A stretch of DNA of 6,358 bases from the NCBI GenBank assembly GCA_002450905.1, contig DKAT01000010.1, positions 2,296-8,653 of the forward strand, in the 5' to 3' direction. The notes under the pieces were generated by a model. That model ran no database searches, was not told the origin of the DNA, and was given only the letters and a program-made list of their open reading frames with translations. The DNA is from Spirochaetia bacterium UBA6919. Lineage in GTDB: Bacteria; Spirochaetota; UBA6919. This document shows positions 1 to 5,557 of this stretch, piece after piece. Position 1 is the stretch's first letter; every line of letters begins with the position of its first letter. The position numbers and the translations under genes were made by a program.

Positions 1-1
1 A

Positions 2-1168
2 TGGAATATAAAAACAGAAGCGCTTGAACGGGTTGTCAGCAGGGCAATTGATAAGGCTGTTCAGCAGGAAAATATCCATATCGTCTCCTCTCCTGATCTT
101 CAGGATGTTAATAAAGTCTTTGACAGCTTAGATGAAGACAAGGATCTATCCTTTCAGGTTACTGTAGAAGTCTTTCCTGTTGTTGATCTTGGAGACTATA
201 AAGATATTGAGGTTTCTATCCCGAATTTAATTTATAATGAGGATGACATTAGCAATAAACTTAAGGATATGCAAATTGGCATGAGTGAGAAGCATCTTAA
301 AGAAGATGGTGTGGTGGAACAAGGGGATCTTATTGATATTCAGTATAATTTCTATGTTAATGAAAGAAATGATTACGAGAATCACATTGGAGAAATCAAT
401 TTGAGTGAACCCAATGATTGGTTTGATTCTTATAAGGAATCCTTTTTAGGAATGAAAATTGGCGAGGAGAAAGAAATCCCTGCTAAAATCCCTGAAGATT
501 ATAAAGATCCCATTAATAAGGGCAAGGATGGGACATTATATATTAAAATCACAAAGATTCAATCCATTGACATGCCAGAAATTGATGATGAGCTGGCCAA
601 AGATTACAATTATGATAACCTCAATGATATGAAAGCCAAGATAGAAGAAGATTTGAAAAAGATTTGTGAAAAAAAGAAGTCCGAAATGATTTATGAAAAA
701 TCAATTGAAAAAATAATTGAGAATTCTCAGTTCACCATCGGGGAAAAAATCATACAAAATCATGTGGATAGAAAATTAAATGAACTCGAACAAACCCTCG
801 AGAGATTTAGATCTAACTTGGATGATTATTTTTACAGAACAAAGCAGTCTAAAGAAGAATATCAAAAGACATTAGCTGATGCCACTCAAAAACAATTAAA
901 ACATGAACTGGTCAGAGATGCCATTATTGAGAAGGAAAATATGCAAATCTCAGACGATGATCTTAAGGATGAAATACAAAATTATGCTGATTATATCAAG
1001 AAATCCTTTGATGAAGCTAAGGAAATAGTTTATAAAAGTCCAGAATTAAATAATTTAAAGCAGATGAAACTCTTTAAGAAACTCATGGATCATATCATAG
1101 ATATTACTAAAGTTAAAATGGATAAAGATCAACACATTTATGAGCATCACCACGAAGATCATGAATAA
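2..1168 (+). CDS. tig: Trigger factor, ribosome-associated chaperone (5' end cut by window edge)
   Basis: Trigger factor binds the ribosome at the polypeptide exit and shelters nascent chains in the cytoplasm. The frame is open from base 2 to the stop at 1166-1168, giving 388 residues against a usual 430-450, so roughly the first 50-60 residues, including the GFRKGK ribosome-docking loop, lie outside the window. Visible in order are the end of the N-terminal domain (LSFQVTVEVFPVVDLGDYKD at about residues 56-75, a strong family match), an FKBP-like PPIase domain at about 104-187 ending in LGMKIGEEKEI and IPEDYKD, and a helical, Lys/Glu-rich C-terminal chaperone domain with the typical ISDDDLKDEI segment. 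The PPIase active-site strand is divergent, with WFDSYKESF where most homologues have an F-P-GFEE-like stretch. The protein ends in a His/Glu-rich tail with five histidines. The methionine at 269 is internal. The next gene starts 9 nt after the stop, so co-transcription is likely. Confidence 0.95.
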   Translation, partial: WNIKTEALERVVSRAIDKAVQQENIHIVSSPDLQDVNKVFDSLDEDKDLSFQVTVEVFPVVDLGDYKDIEVSIPNLIYNEDDISNKLKDMQIGMSEKHLKEDGVVEQGDLIDIQYNFYVNERNDYENHIGEINLSEPNDWFDSYKESFLGMKIGEEKEIPAKIPEDYKDPINKGKDGTLYIKITKIQSIDMPEIDDELAKDYNYDNLNDMKAKIEEDLKKICEKKKSEMIYEKSIEKIIENSQFTIGEKIIQNHVDRKLNELEQTLERFRSNLDDYFYRTKQSKEEYQKTLADATQKQLKHELVRDAIIEKENMQISDDDLKDEIQNYADYIKKSFDEAKEIVYKSPELNNLKQMKLFKKLMDHIIDITKVKMDKDQHIYEHHHEDHE

Positions 1169-1177
1169 ATAATTATA

Positions 1178-1765
1178 ATGAAAACACTTATTGTATCAAC
1201 AATAATAATTATTTTCCTTTCCGCATCGACTACTGCTCAAAATAATTTCATATGGTCTTTCGAAATTGAACAAAATGATACGACAATACTTCCACAAAAT
1301 AACACTTACACCCTAAAGAAATACCCTTTCATACTTCGATTTATTTTACCAAAAAATTATCCTGTAATGATAAACTTATCTTCAAAGCAGGATAACTTTA
1401 AAAATATTAAGGCAGGATTAAAATTTGATAGTAATGAATTTCACTGTTTTTCGTTTGGAACAGGTATGGCAGAATACCCAAAAAATCGAACTGAAAAAAT
1501 GTACATTAATGATTCAGGCCATCATTTCATTTATTTTACAAATGTATATAATCATCGATGGTCTAGTTTTCAAATTACAAACGATAAAGCTATATTCGAA
1601 AGAAAGGTATCATATTTGATGGAAACTGACGGTAAAGAAAAGTCAATTCCAATTAAAGATATACATTTTAAACAATTATACATAATAATGATTATTGAAA
1701 TCAATCAAAAATATATTCATAAAAATGCAATAAAAAAGATTATATTAAAATACAATAAGAATTAA
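1178..1765 (+). CDS. Secreted or periplasmic protein of unknown function
   Basis: I do not recognise this 195-residue protein. It opens with a clear signal peptide: Lys2, a hydrophobic core at residues 4-15, then SASTTA followed by Gln21, which suits signal peptidase I cleavage after Ala20. There is no lipobox cysteine. The mature part looks beta-rich and has a motif cluster that reads as conserved: CFSFGTGMAEYPKN at about 90-103, NDSGHHFIYF at 111-120 and YNHRW at 124-128. The C-terminal 35 residues are Ile/Lys-rich. The gene begins 9 nt after tig and ends 10 nt before the PNPOx-like gene, so it is probably transcribed with them. The start has no convincing Shine-Dalgarno sequence (the upstream bases are ATAATTATA), so translation may depend on coupling to tig. 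Its base composition is more AT-rich than tig, which could reflect weaker constraint or later acquisition. The reading frame is convincing; the function is unknown. Confidence 0.75.
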   Translation: MKTLIVSTIIIIFLSASTTAQNNFIWSFEIEQNDTTILPQNNTYTLKKYPFILRFILPKNYPVMINLSSKQDNFKNIKAGLKFDSNEFHCFSFGTGMAEYPKNRTEKMYINDSGHHFIYFTNVYNHRWSSFQITNDKAIFERKVSYLMETDGKEKSIPIKDIHFKQLYIIMIIEINQKYIHKNAIKKIILKYNKN

Positions 1766-1775
1766 AGGAGACCTT

Positions 1776-2318
1776 ATGGCTGAGTTCTTTCAATCCCTAA
1801 CCCCTGAGATTAAAGATTTTATAAGCAAACAAAATATATTTTTCACAGCCACAGCCCCTAATTCCGGACGAATCAATTTATCTCCCAAGGGAATGGATAC
1901 TTTTCGTATTATTGATGACAATACAGTGGCTTATCTAGATCTCACAGGCAGTGGGAATGAAACATCTGCACATATTCATGAAAATCAGCGAATCACTATC
2001 ATGATGTGTAGCTTTGATCAAAAACCCCTAATTTTAAAGCTTTATGGTACTGGAAAAGTCATCCAGCCACACCACTCAGACTGGAACACCTGGATAACGC
2101 ATTTTAAACAAATTATTGGTCAACGCCAAATAATTGTTATTCATGTACAATCAACACAAACTTCCTGTGGATATGGAGTCCCACTCTATGATTTTAAAGA
2201 AGAACGACAAACCCTTATCCAGTGGTCTGAAAAAAAAGGGATAGATGGTCTGAAAGAATACCAGGAACAAAAAAATGTTATAAGTATTGATGGACTCGAT
2301 ACAATGATATTCAAATAG
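1776..2318 (+). CDS. Pyridoxamine 5'-phosphate oxidase-family (PNPOx-like split-barrel) protein
   Basis: This 180-residue protein belongs to the PNPOx-like FMN-binding split-barrel superfamily. Members bind flavins (FMN, FAD or F420) or have lost the cofactor, and the substrate of this branch is not established. Family-typical segments are INLSPKGMDTF at about residues 33-43, YLDLTGSGNETSAHIHEN at 53-70, RITIMMCSF at 72-80, LKLYGTGKV at 88-96 and the characteristic QTSCGYGVPLYDF at 128-140, followed by a Trp-Ser-Glu-Lys-Lys helix. It is not biosynthetic PdxH, which is longer and has a different C-terminal phosphate-binding region. There is no signal peptide, so it is cytoplasmic. The start is well supported by AAAGGAG at 1764-1770, 5 nt before the ATG. 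It lies 10 nt after the secreted-protein gene and 9 nt before the small membrane protein gene, so it is probably operonic with both. Family assignment is confident; the exact reaction is not. Confidence 0.88.
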   Translation: MAEFFQSLTPEIKDFISKQNIFFTATAPNSGRINLSPKGMDTFRIIDDNTVAYLDLTGSGNETSAHIHENQRITIMMCSFDQKPLILKLYGTGKVIQPHHSDWNTWITHFKQIIGQRQIIVIHVQSTQTSCGYGVPLYDFKEERQTLIQWSEKKGIDGLKEYQEQKNVISIDGLDTMIFK

Positions 2319-2327
2319 GAGTTATAT

Positions 2328-2579
2328 ATGGAATTTATTATATGGTGGGGTGGTGGAATAATTTTTGTTTTCCTTGCATATCGCAATTTTACCTATAAAA
2401 AAGTCGAACCATCCTTATTCATCATATCGGAAAAATTAATTAAGATTTATCGGGAGCAAAAATCCTTTTCCGATGAACAAATCATAAAAGCAGTTAAAAT
2501 GCAGGGAGGTATTATTTTTGTTCTTGGATCTATTTTAATTATAATTGGTTTAGTTCGTTATCTTCTTACTTTAAAATAG
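2328..2579 (+). CDS. Small two-helix membrane protein, function unknown
   Basis: This 83-residue protein has a hydrophobic N-terminal helix at about residues 3-18 with a WWGGG element, a charged central loop at 19-57 rich in Lys, Glu and Gln, and a second strongly hydrophobic helix at about 60-81 (Gly/Ile/Leu-rich) ending in Lys. It is predicted to be an inner-membrane hairpin, with the loop probably cytoplasmic because of its positive charge. AGGAG at 2317-2321 overlaps the stop of the preceding gene and sits 6 nt before the ATG, which supports both the start and translational coupling. I recognise no family. The last 14 nt overlap the 3' end of the convergent minus-strand gene, so no separate terminator fits between them. 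Confidence 0.75.
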   Translation: MEFIIWWGGGIIFVFLAYRNFTYKKVEPSLFIISEKLIKIYREQKSFSDEQIIKAVKMQGGIIFVLGSILIIIGLVRYLLTLK

Positions 2580-3144
2580 GAATATCTTTTCCAATTCCTT
2601 GTGAACTTAATTTTAAAAGACTCTTTACTAAAGGATATTCAACACTTATTTTGGGATATTCTTTATAAAAATCCACCATACTGCGGTTCATTTCATCTTT
2701 AACGGATATTTTTACATGATTCCGTAAATATGTTATGATAATATCACCAATATAATTTATCCGATTTGGTAGGATTACAAAACTGTTAGAAGGAAATCCG
2801 TGATTTTCTACATCCTGAGCAAATCGATAAGTAACGTTATCAAAATTATAAACCCCACTTTTTAAAAAAACATACTGATTGGATTCTTTCTTTGTCAAAA
2901 TAGCGGATATAACAAAGTGATAAGTTTTTCCATTATTCTTAACTTCCCTAAAATAAATCTCACTAGGCAGACGTATGGAATCACTACTGACAAAACGAAA
3001 ATATGCAATTCCCTCATCCTGTTTTGGTCTATCACTATCTTTAAAGGATGGTGTTTCTGTAGCTAAATTATATAACGAACATTTCACAATAAATATTGGT
3101 AGTAAAAATATTAATATTTTAAAGCTGAAGATTTGAATATACAT
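2566..3144 (-). CDS. Exported protein, possible lipoprotein, function unknown
   Basis: This 192-residue product starts with a hydrophobic signal-like segment (residues 4-20) running into FIVKC with Cys22. The cysteine position suits a lipoprotein, but Lys at -1 departs from the usual Gly/Ala/Ser, so processing by signal peptidase II is uncertain. The alternatives are signal peptidase I cleavage nearer Ala28 or retention as an N-terminal anchor. The remainder has alternating hydrophobic strands, for example GIAYFRFVSSDSIRLP and GKTYHFVISAIL, then VYNFDNVTYRF and FVILPNRINYIGDIIITYL, and looks like a small beta-rich envelope domain followed by a helical C-terminus. No family is recognised. The start lies behind a GGGGAA purine stretch on the minus strand (complement of 3147-3152). 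It is divergent from the ParB-like gene and converges on the small membrane protein gene with a 14-nt overlap. Confidence 0.75.
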   Translation of the reverse strand: MYIQIFSFKILIFLLPIFIVKCSLYNLATETPSFKDSDRPKQDEGIAYFRFVSSDSIRLPSEIYFREVKNNGKTYHFVISAILTKKESNQYVFLKSGVYNFDNVTYRFAQDVENHGFPSNSFVILPNRINYIGDIIITYLRNHVKISVKDEMNRSMVDFYKEYPKISVEYPLVKSLLKLSSQGIGKDIPILK

Positions 3145-3237
3145 ATTTCCCCACGATGATTAAATATTATTTTCACACATACTTTTATGAATAACTCAAA
3201 GATATATAATATCACTTTAATTTTTCATTAATATAAA

Positions 3238-3250
3238 ATAACTTTGTTAT
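3238..3250. repeat. Short hyphenated palindrome ATAAC-TTT-GTTAT
   Basis: Two 5-bp inverted arms flank a 3-bp centre, about 30 nt upstream of the probable -35 box of the ParB-like operon and inside the divergent region. The size would suit half of an operator for a dimeric regulator, but in DNA this AT-rich a 5-bp palindrome can easily occur by chance. No second copy is seen nearby. Confidence 0.2.
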
Positions 3251-3278
3251 AAGAAATATTCAATAGTATTTTTTTATT

Positions 3279-3307
3279 TTGAAAGTCAATTTTATTATTT
3301 TTAATAT
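3279..3307 (+). promoter_or_regulatory. Probable sigma-70-type promoter of the ParB-like/mazG/thpR operon
   Basis: TTGAAA at 3279-3284 is followed after exactly 17 nt by TAATAT at 3302-3307, which matches the -10 consensus at four of six positions. Transcription would start near 3314, leaving an untranslated leader of about 25 nt before the ATG at 3339. The surrounding AT bias makes chance -10 matches common, so the TTGAAA box and the 17-nt spacing carry the call. Confidence 0.45.
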
Positions 3308-3338
3308 TTTAAATCTAATGATAAATTAATTATATAAT

Positions 3339-4295
3339 ATGCTTCAAAGCCATTTTCCAATAGACAATATAAATATAAATGATTTTATATATAACTTTTC
3401 ATACCCCATCGATAATACCACTAGTATTTTAAGTTATAATAATAATTTCTACTACACACCAATCATTATTGAGAAGCATAATAACTCATATCGAGTCATA
3501 GAAGGCTATTCAAGACTTAAATTTCTCATTTCAAAAGATGTTAAACATATCCAGGCAGTAATCCATCAGGATGATAACACTCTAAATCTTTTTATAACAG
3601 GAATAATTTCAACACTTAATCATCGCAAACTAAATATCATCGAGAAAGGTATTATACTTTCAAAATTACAATCTCAATTCAATCAGGAAAAAGATATAAT
3701 TATTAATAAAATATTGCCTCTCATCCAGGAAAATCAATCTATTAACCTTTTTAAACAATTCATTCAATTGAATAATCTCATAGATGACCTAAAAATGTTT
3801 ATAATTAATCATAATATACAGCTTTCTATAGCACACCCGTTATCAGAATATCCTGTGAGTGATCAGGAAATCATCTTTCATTGGATCAACCATCTAAAAT
3901 TATCTGTAAGTCAAATAAAAATATGGCTCGATACCCTGCACTTTTTAACAAAAAAAAATAGATTGAATGCCCTCGATCTATTGAAAAATACTTCATTCAA
4001 CGATATATTAACTAATGCGAAATCCAATAAAACAAGTCTGCAAAAGATCTTTTTTGATGAGTGGAATAAAATAAGGTATCCAAGATATGAGCAACATAGC
4101 ACAATTGTACATAATAGGATAAAAGATTTGAAATTACCACAAAAAATTAAAATACAACCCCCAAAACACTTTGAAGGACAGGGAATTGAAATAAATATAA
4201 AAATATCATCAATAGAAGATTATAACCAAATACTCAATAAACTCATAGAAATTAAAGAAAATCAAACAATGAATCATTTATTCAATGCATTATAA
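3339..4295 (+). CDS. ParB-like N-terminal domain protein with degenerate CTP-binding motif
   Basis: This 318-residue protein resembles ParB/Spo0J. Residues 40-64 (TPIIIEK, then YRVIEGYSRLKFL) correspond to the ParB strand and box II, but the usual GERR is GYSR, so canonical CTP binding is doubtful. NHRKLNIIEKGIILSKL at 94-110 matches the ParB segment around R-x-L-x-x-I-E-K/A. Residues about 143-200 resemble the central helix-turn-helix region, with LSIAHPLSEYP and then LKLSVSQIKIWL. The C-terminus is not a ParB dimerisation domain; it holds a segment KIQPPKHFEGQGIEINIKIS (about 271-290) that looks like a separate small module. There is no adjacent ParA ATPase, so a chromosome-partition role is unlikely, and a regulatory DNA-binding role is my inference. 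An in-frame TAA at 3327-3329 limits the start to 3339, which has no clear Shine-Dalgarno. An A9 run sits at 3950-3958. The downstream MazG-like gene begins 10 nt after the stop. Confidence 0.78.
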   Translation: MLQSHFPIDNININDFIYNFSYPIDNTTSILSYNNNFYYTPIIIEKHNNSYRVIEGYSRLKFLISKDVKHIQAVIHQDDNTLNLFITGIISTLNHRKLNIIEKGIILSKLQSQFNQEKDIIINKILPLIQENQSINLFKQFIQLNNLIDDLKMFIINHNIQLSIAHPLSEYPVSDQEIIFHWINHLKLSVSQIKIWLDTLHFLTKKNRLNALDLLKNTSFNDILTNAKSNKTSLQKIFFDEWNKIRYPRYEQHSTIVHNRIKDLKLPQKIKIQPPKHFEGQGIEINIKISSIEDYNQILNKLIEIKENQTMNHLFNAL

Positions 4296-4300
4296 AGAGG
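4294..4300 (+). promoter_or_regulatory. Ribosome binding site deciding the MazG-like start
   Basis: AAAGAGG lies 5 nt before the ATG at 4306, overlapping the stop codon of the ParB-like gene. It favours 4306 over the in-frame ATG at 4285, which lies inside the upstream gene without an SD and would add seven residues absent from the family. Confidence 0.75.
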
Positions 4301-4305
4301 TTTTC

Positions 4306-4623
4306 ATGACATTAAATGATGCTCAAATTCAGGTAGATGAATATGTCTCACAGTTTAAGATGGGATATTGGTCACCACTCTCGAATTTAGCCCGTCTCAT
4401 AGAAGAAGTTGGTGAGCTTGCAAGAGAATTAAACCACCTGTTTGGCGATAAACCAAAGAAATCATCTGAAAAAATTGCTAACATGAAAGAAGAGATGGGG
4501 GATATTCTATTTACCCTTATCTGTATAGCTAATTCCCAGTCCGTAAACCTGCAGGAATGTTTGGATGAGGTCATAGCAAAATATAATCATAGGGATAGAA
4601 ATCGATGGGAACGAAAGAACTAA
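4306..4623 (+). CDS. MazG/YpjD-type nucleoside triphosphate pyrophosphohydrolase
   Basis: This single-domain 105-residue protein of the all-alpha NTP pyrophosphohydrolase superfamily hydrolyses (d)NTPs to the monophosphate plus pyrophosphate, with Mg2+. Typical roles are house-cleaning of non-canonical nucleotides or adjustment of nucleotide pools; the substrate here cannot be read from sequence. The metal-binding pattern is intact: EEVGE at residues 33-37 (EExxE) and EEMGD at 62-66 (ExxD), separated by a variable loop NHLFGDKPKK. The C-terminus, KYNHRDRNRW, matches the K-Y-x-x-R-D-x-x-R-W/F ending of the short YpjD-like forms, so it is a compact single-copy domain rather than the two-domain E. 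coli MazG. It has no signal peptide and is cytoplasmic. It lies 10 nt downstream of the ParB-like gene, and its last 19 nt overlap thpR, indicating a tight operon with translational coupling. Confidence 0.92.
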   Translation: MTLNDAQIQVDEYVSQFKMGYWSPLSNLARLIEEVGELARELNHLFGDKPKKSSEKIANMKEEMGDILFTLICIANSQSVNLQECLDEVIAKYNHRDRNRWERKN

Positions 4624-5168
4624 GATTATTCCTGGCCATACAAATAAATCAAGAAGTGATAAACAAAATAGAACAGTTTGTAAAACCCATTCAGAAAGAA
4701 TTCCCTAAATTAAAATGGGTGGCGATTCAAAATATTCATATCACTCTAAAATTTCTGGGGAATGTCGAAATAACCAAAATTCATTTACTGAAAAAATCTC
4801 TGGAAAATATTAAAATACCCTCCTTCAATCTGATGATTAAGAATACAGGCTGTTTTCCAAATAGTTCTAAACCAAGAGTCTTATGGATAGGCGTTGAGAA
4901 TCCTGATAACAATCTAAAATCACTATATAATCAAATAGAAACCACCCTACAAGCACTCAATTATCCAAAAGAATCAAAGCCATTTGAACCCCATCTCACT
5001 CTCGCAAGAATAAAGGATAACCCACACAAATCCTTTTCTGATATAATAACCAGACATCAATCTGTATATTTGGGAGAATCAACGGTAAATCACTTTGATC
5101 TGATGGAAAGCACTCTAACTCCCAAGGGGGCCATTTATAAAACTCTATTCCAATTTCAGTTAGTATAG
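4605..5168 (+). CDS. thpR: RNA 2',3'-cyclic phosphodiesterase (2H phosphoesterase, formerly 2'-5' RNA ligase)
   Basis: This 187-residue protein is a full-length member of the 2H phosphoesterase superfamily (ThpR/LigT, usually about 180 residues). It opens 2',3'-cyclic phosphate RNA ends to 2'-phosphates; ligase activity on 2'-5' tRNA halves is known from E. coli. Both catalytic HxTx motifs are present: HITL at residues 45-48 and HLTL at 130-133. Around them are the family landmarks RLFLAIQI at 7-14, KWVAIQNIHITLKFLG at 37-52, PRVLWIGV at 90-97, and a closing LMES-x-L-T-P-x-G-A-x-Y segment near 166-178. The start at 4605 lies inside the MazG-like gene in another frame, 19 nt before its stop, behind a weak AGGGAT sequence; this suggests coupled translation. 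It is cytoplasmic. The last 13 nt overlap the convergent small gene on the other strand. Confidence 0.95.
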   Translation: MGTKELRLFLAIQINQEVINKIEQFVKPIQKEFPKLKWVAIQNIHITLKFLGNVEITKIHLLKKSLENIKIPSFNLMIKNTGCFPNSSKPRVLWIGVENPDNNLKSLYNQIETTLQALNYPKESKPFEPHLTLARIKDNPHKSFSDIITRHQSVYLGESTVNHFDLMESTLTPKGAIYKTLFQFQLV

Positions 5169-5350
5169 CTCTTCTTCCCAGTCCATTTGTTATAAACCCA
5201 TTTCAAAACAGAATTTTCTTTCAATCTCTCTTGAAACATCAAATTATTTCCATTATCCTCATGAATCTTCCTCTCAAAATCGGATTCCTCAGATAAAATA
5301 ATCTCATCTTCCTTCTCATTATAAGAAACATACCACATTTTTTCAGACAT
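5156..5350 (-). CDS. Small acidic hypothetical protein, convergent with thpR
   Basis: This 64-residue protein of unknown function begins MSEKMWYVSYNEKEDEIILS, continues through an acidic helix-prone stretch, and ends in WVYNKWTGKK. It has no signal or membrane segment and is rich in Glu, Lys and Asn, so it is probably cytoplasmic. I chose the ATG at 5348-5350 because AAGGGGG (complement of 5356-5362) precedes it by 5 nt; an earlier in-frame ATG at 5393-5395 would add 15 residues and lacks a comparable site. The strong SD and an upstream divergent intergenic region argue that this is a real gene despite its length. Its 3' end overlaps thpR by 13 nt on the opposite strand. The WYVSY opening suggests a small beta-hairpin domain, but I cannot name a family. 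Confidence 0.6.
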   Translation of the reverse strand: MSEKMWYVSYNEKEDEIILSEESDFERKIHEDNGNNLMFQERLKENSVLKWVYNKWTGKKSYTN

Positions 5351-5355
5351 AAAAT

Positions 5356-5362
5356 CCCCCTT
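5356..5362 (-). promoter_or_regulatory. Ribosome binding site of the small minus-strand gene
   Basis: Read on the minus strand this is AAGGGGG, 5 nt before the ATG at 5350. It is one of the strongest purine SD sequences in the window and decides the shorter start for the small acidic protein. Confidence 0.65.
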
Positions 5363-5415
5363 ATTAATCCTTCTATCGTGTTGAACAAGGGACAATATTT
5401 AATCAGTGATAAAAA

Positions 5416-5443
5416 ATTATTTATTCCAATAAAAAAAAATCAA
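5416..5443 (-). promoter_or_regulatory. Possible promoter of the small minus-strand gene
   Basis: On the minus strand, TTGATT (complement of 5438-5443) is followed after 16 nt by AATAAT (complement of 5416-5421), which would start transcription near 5409. The match is moderate and part of the box lies within the A9/T9 tract, so this is tentative. It would be back-to-back with the plus-strand promoter, with only two bases between the two -35 boxes. Confidence 0.25.
5431..5439. repeat. A9 homopolymer tract upstream of the promoter
   Basis: Nine consecutive adenines end 6 nt before the TTGACA box. The position suits an UP-element-like A-tract that contacts the RNA polymerase alpha subunit; such a run can also change length by slippage, which would alter promoter strength. 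Confidence 0.4.
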
Positions 5444-5445
5444 AC

Positions 5446-5474
5446 TTGACAAAACAATATTTCCGTGATATACT
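5446..5474 (+). promoter_or_regulatory. Strong sigma-70-type promoter for the ComFB-domain gene
   Basis: A perfect TTGACA at 5446-5451 is followed by a 17-nt spacer and TATACT at 5469-5474 (five of six to TATAAT). Transcription should start near 5481, giving an mRNA leader of about 140 nt before the ATG at 5620. This is the closest consensus promoter in the window and suggests high or constitutive transcription of the downstream gene, with any regulation acting after initiation. Confidence 0.8.
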
Positions 5475-5557
5475 TATACTAATAAAGAATAGTGATAATT
5501 AATAAATAACACCACCCTGATTTTCCATATTCTGAGTAACATCAAGAGGTTATTAAG

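Larger units (their letters stand above)
3145..3338. promoter_or_regulatory. Very AT-rich divergent intergenic region
   Basis: These 194 bases separate the minus-strand exported-protein gene from the ParB-like gene and must hold both promoters. They are almost all A and T, with long T runs and repeated ATATA/TTAAT words. A reasonable promoter is seen for the rightward operon. For the leftward gene I see only weak candidates, for example a minus-strand TATATA reading near 3210. No ORF, RNA gene or long repeat is visible. Confidence 0.6.

Noticed and set aside
1..27. ATG at the first base opening a frame
   Set aside because: It stops after eight codons; the real frame is the trigger factor frame beginning at base 2.
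269..271. Methionine at 269 as the trigger factor start
   Set aside because: The frame is open back to the window edge and the upstream 89 codons match the trigger factor N-terminal domain.
1425..1619. 64-codon open frame inside the secreted-protein gene
   Set aside because: It lies in another frame wholly within a convincing gene, has no ribosome binding site and resembles no protein.
2186..2386. 66-codon minus-strand frame across the PNPOx-like gene and small membrane protein gene
   Set aside because: It is antisense to two better-supported genes and has no SD or family features.
3911..4102. 63-codon minus-strand frame inside the ParB-like gene
   Set aside because: It is a complement-strand shadow of an AT-rich coding region with no start signal.
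4329..4574. 81-codon minus-strand frame opposite the MazG-like gene
   Set aside because: The plus strand carries an intact catalytic motif set; the antisense frame is a by-product.
5481..5557. c-di-GMP (GEMM) riboswitch in the ComFB-domain gene leader
   Set aside because: Considered because of the ComFB link, but I see no conserved GEMM core or paired helices, only a weak 5-bp stem.
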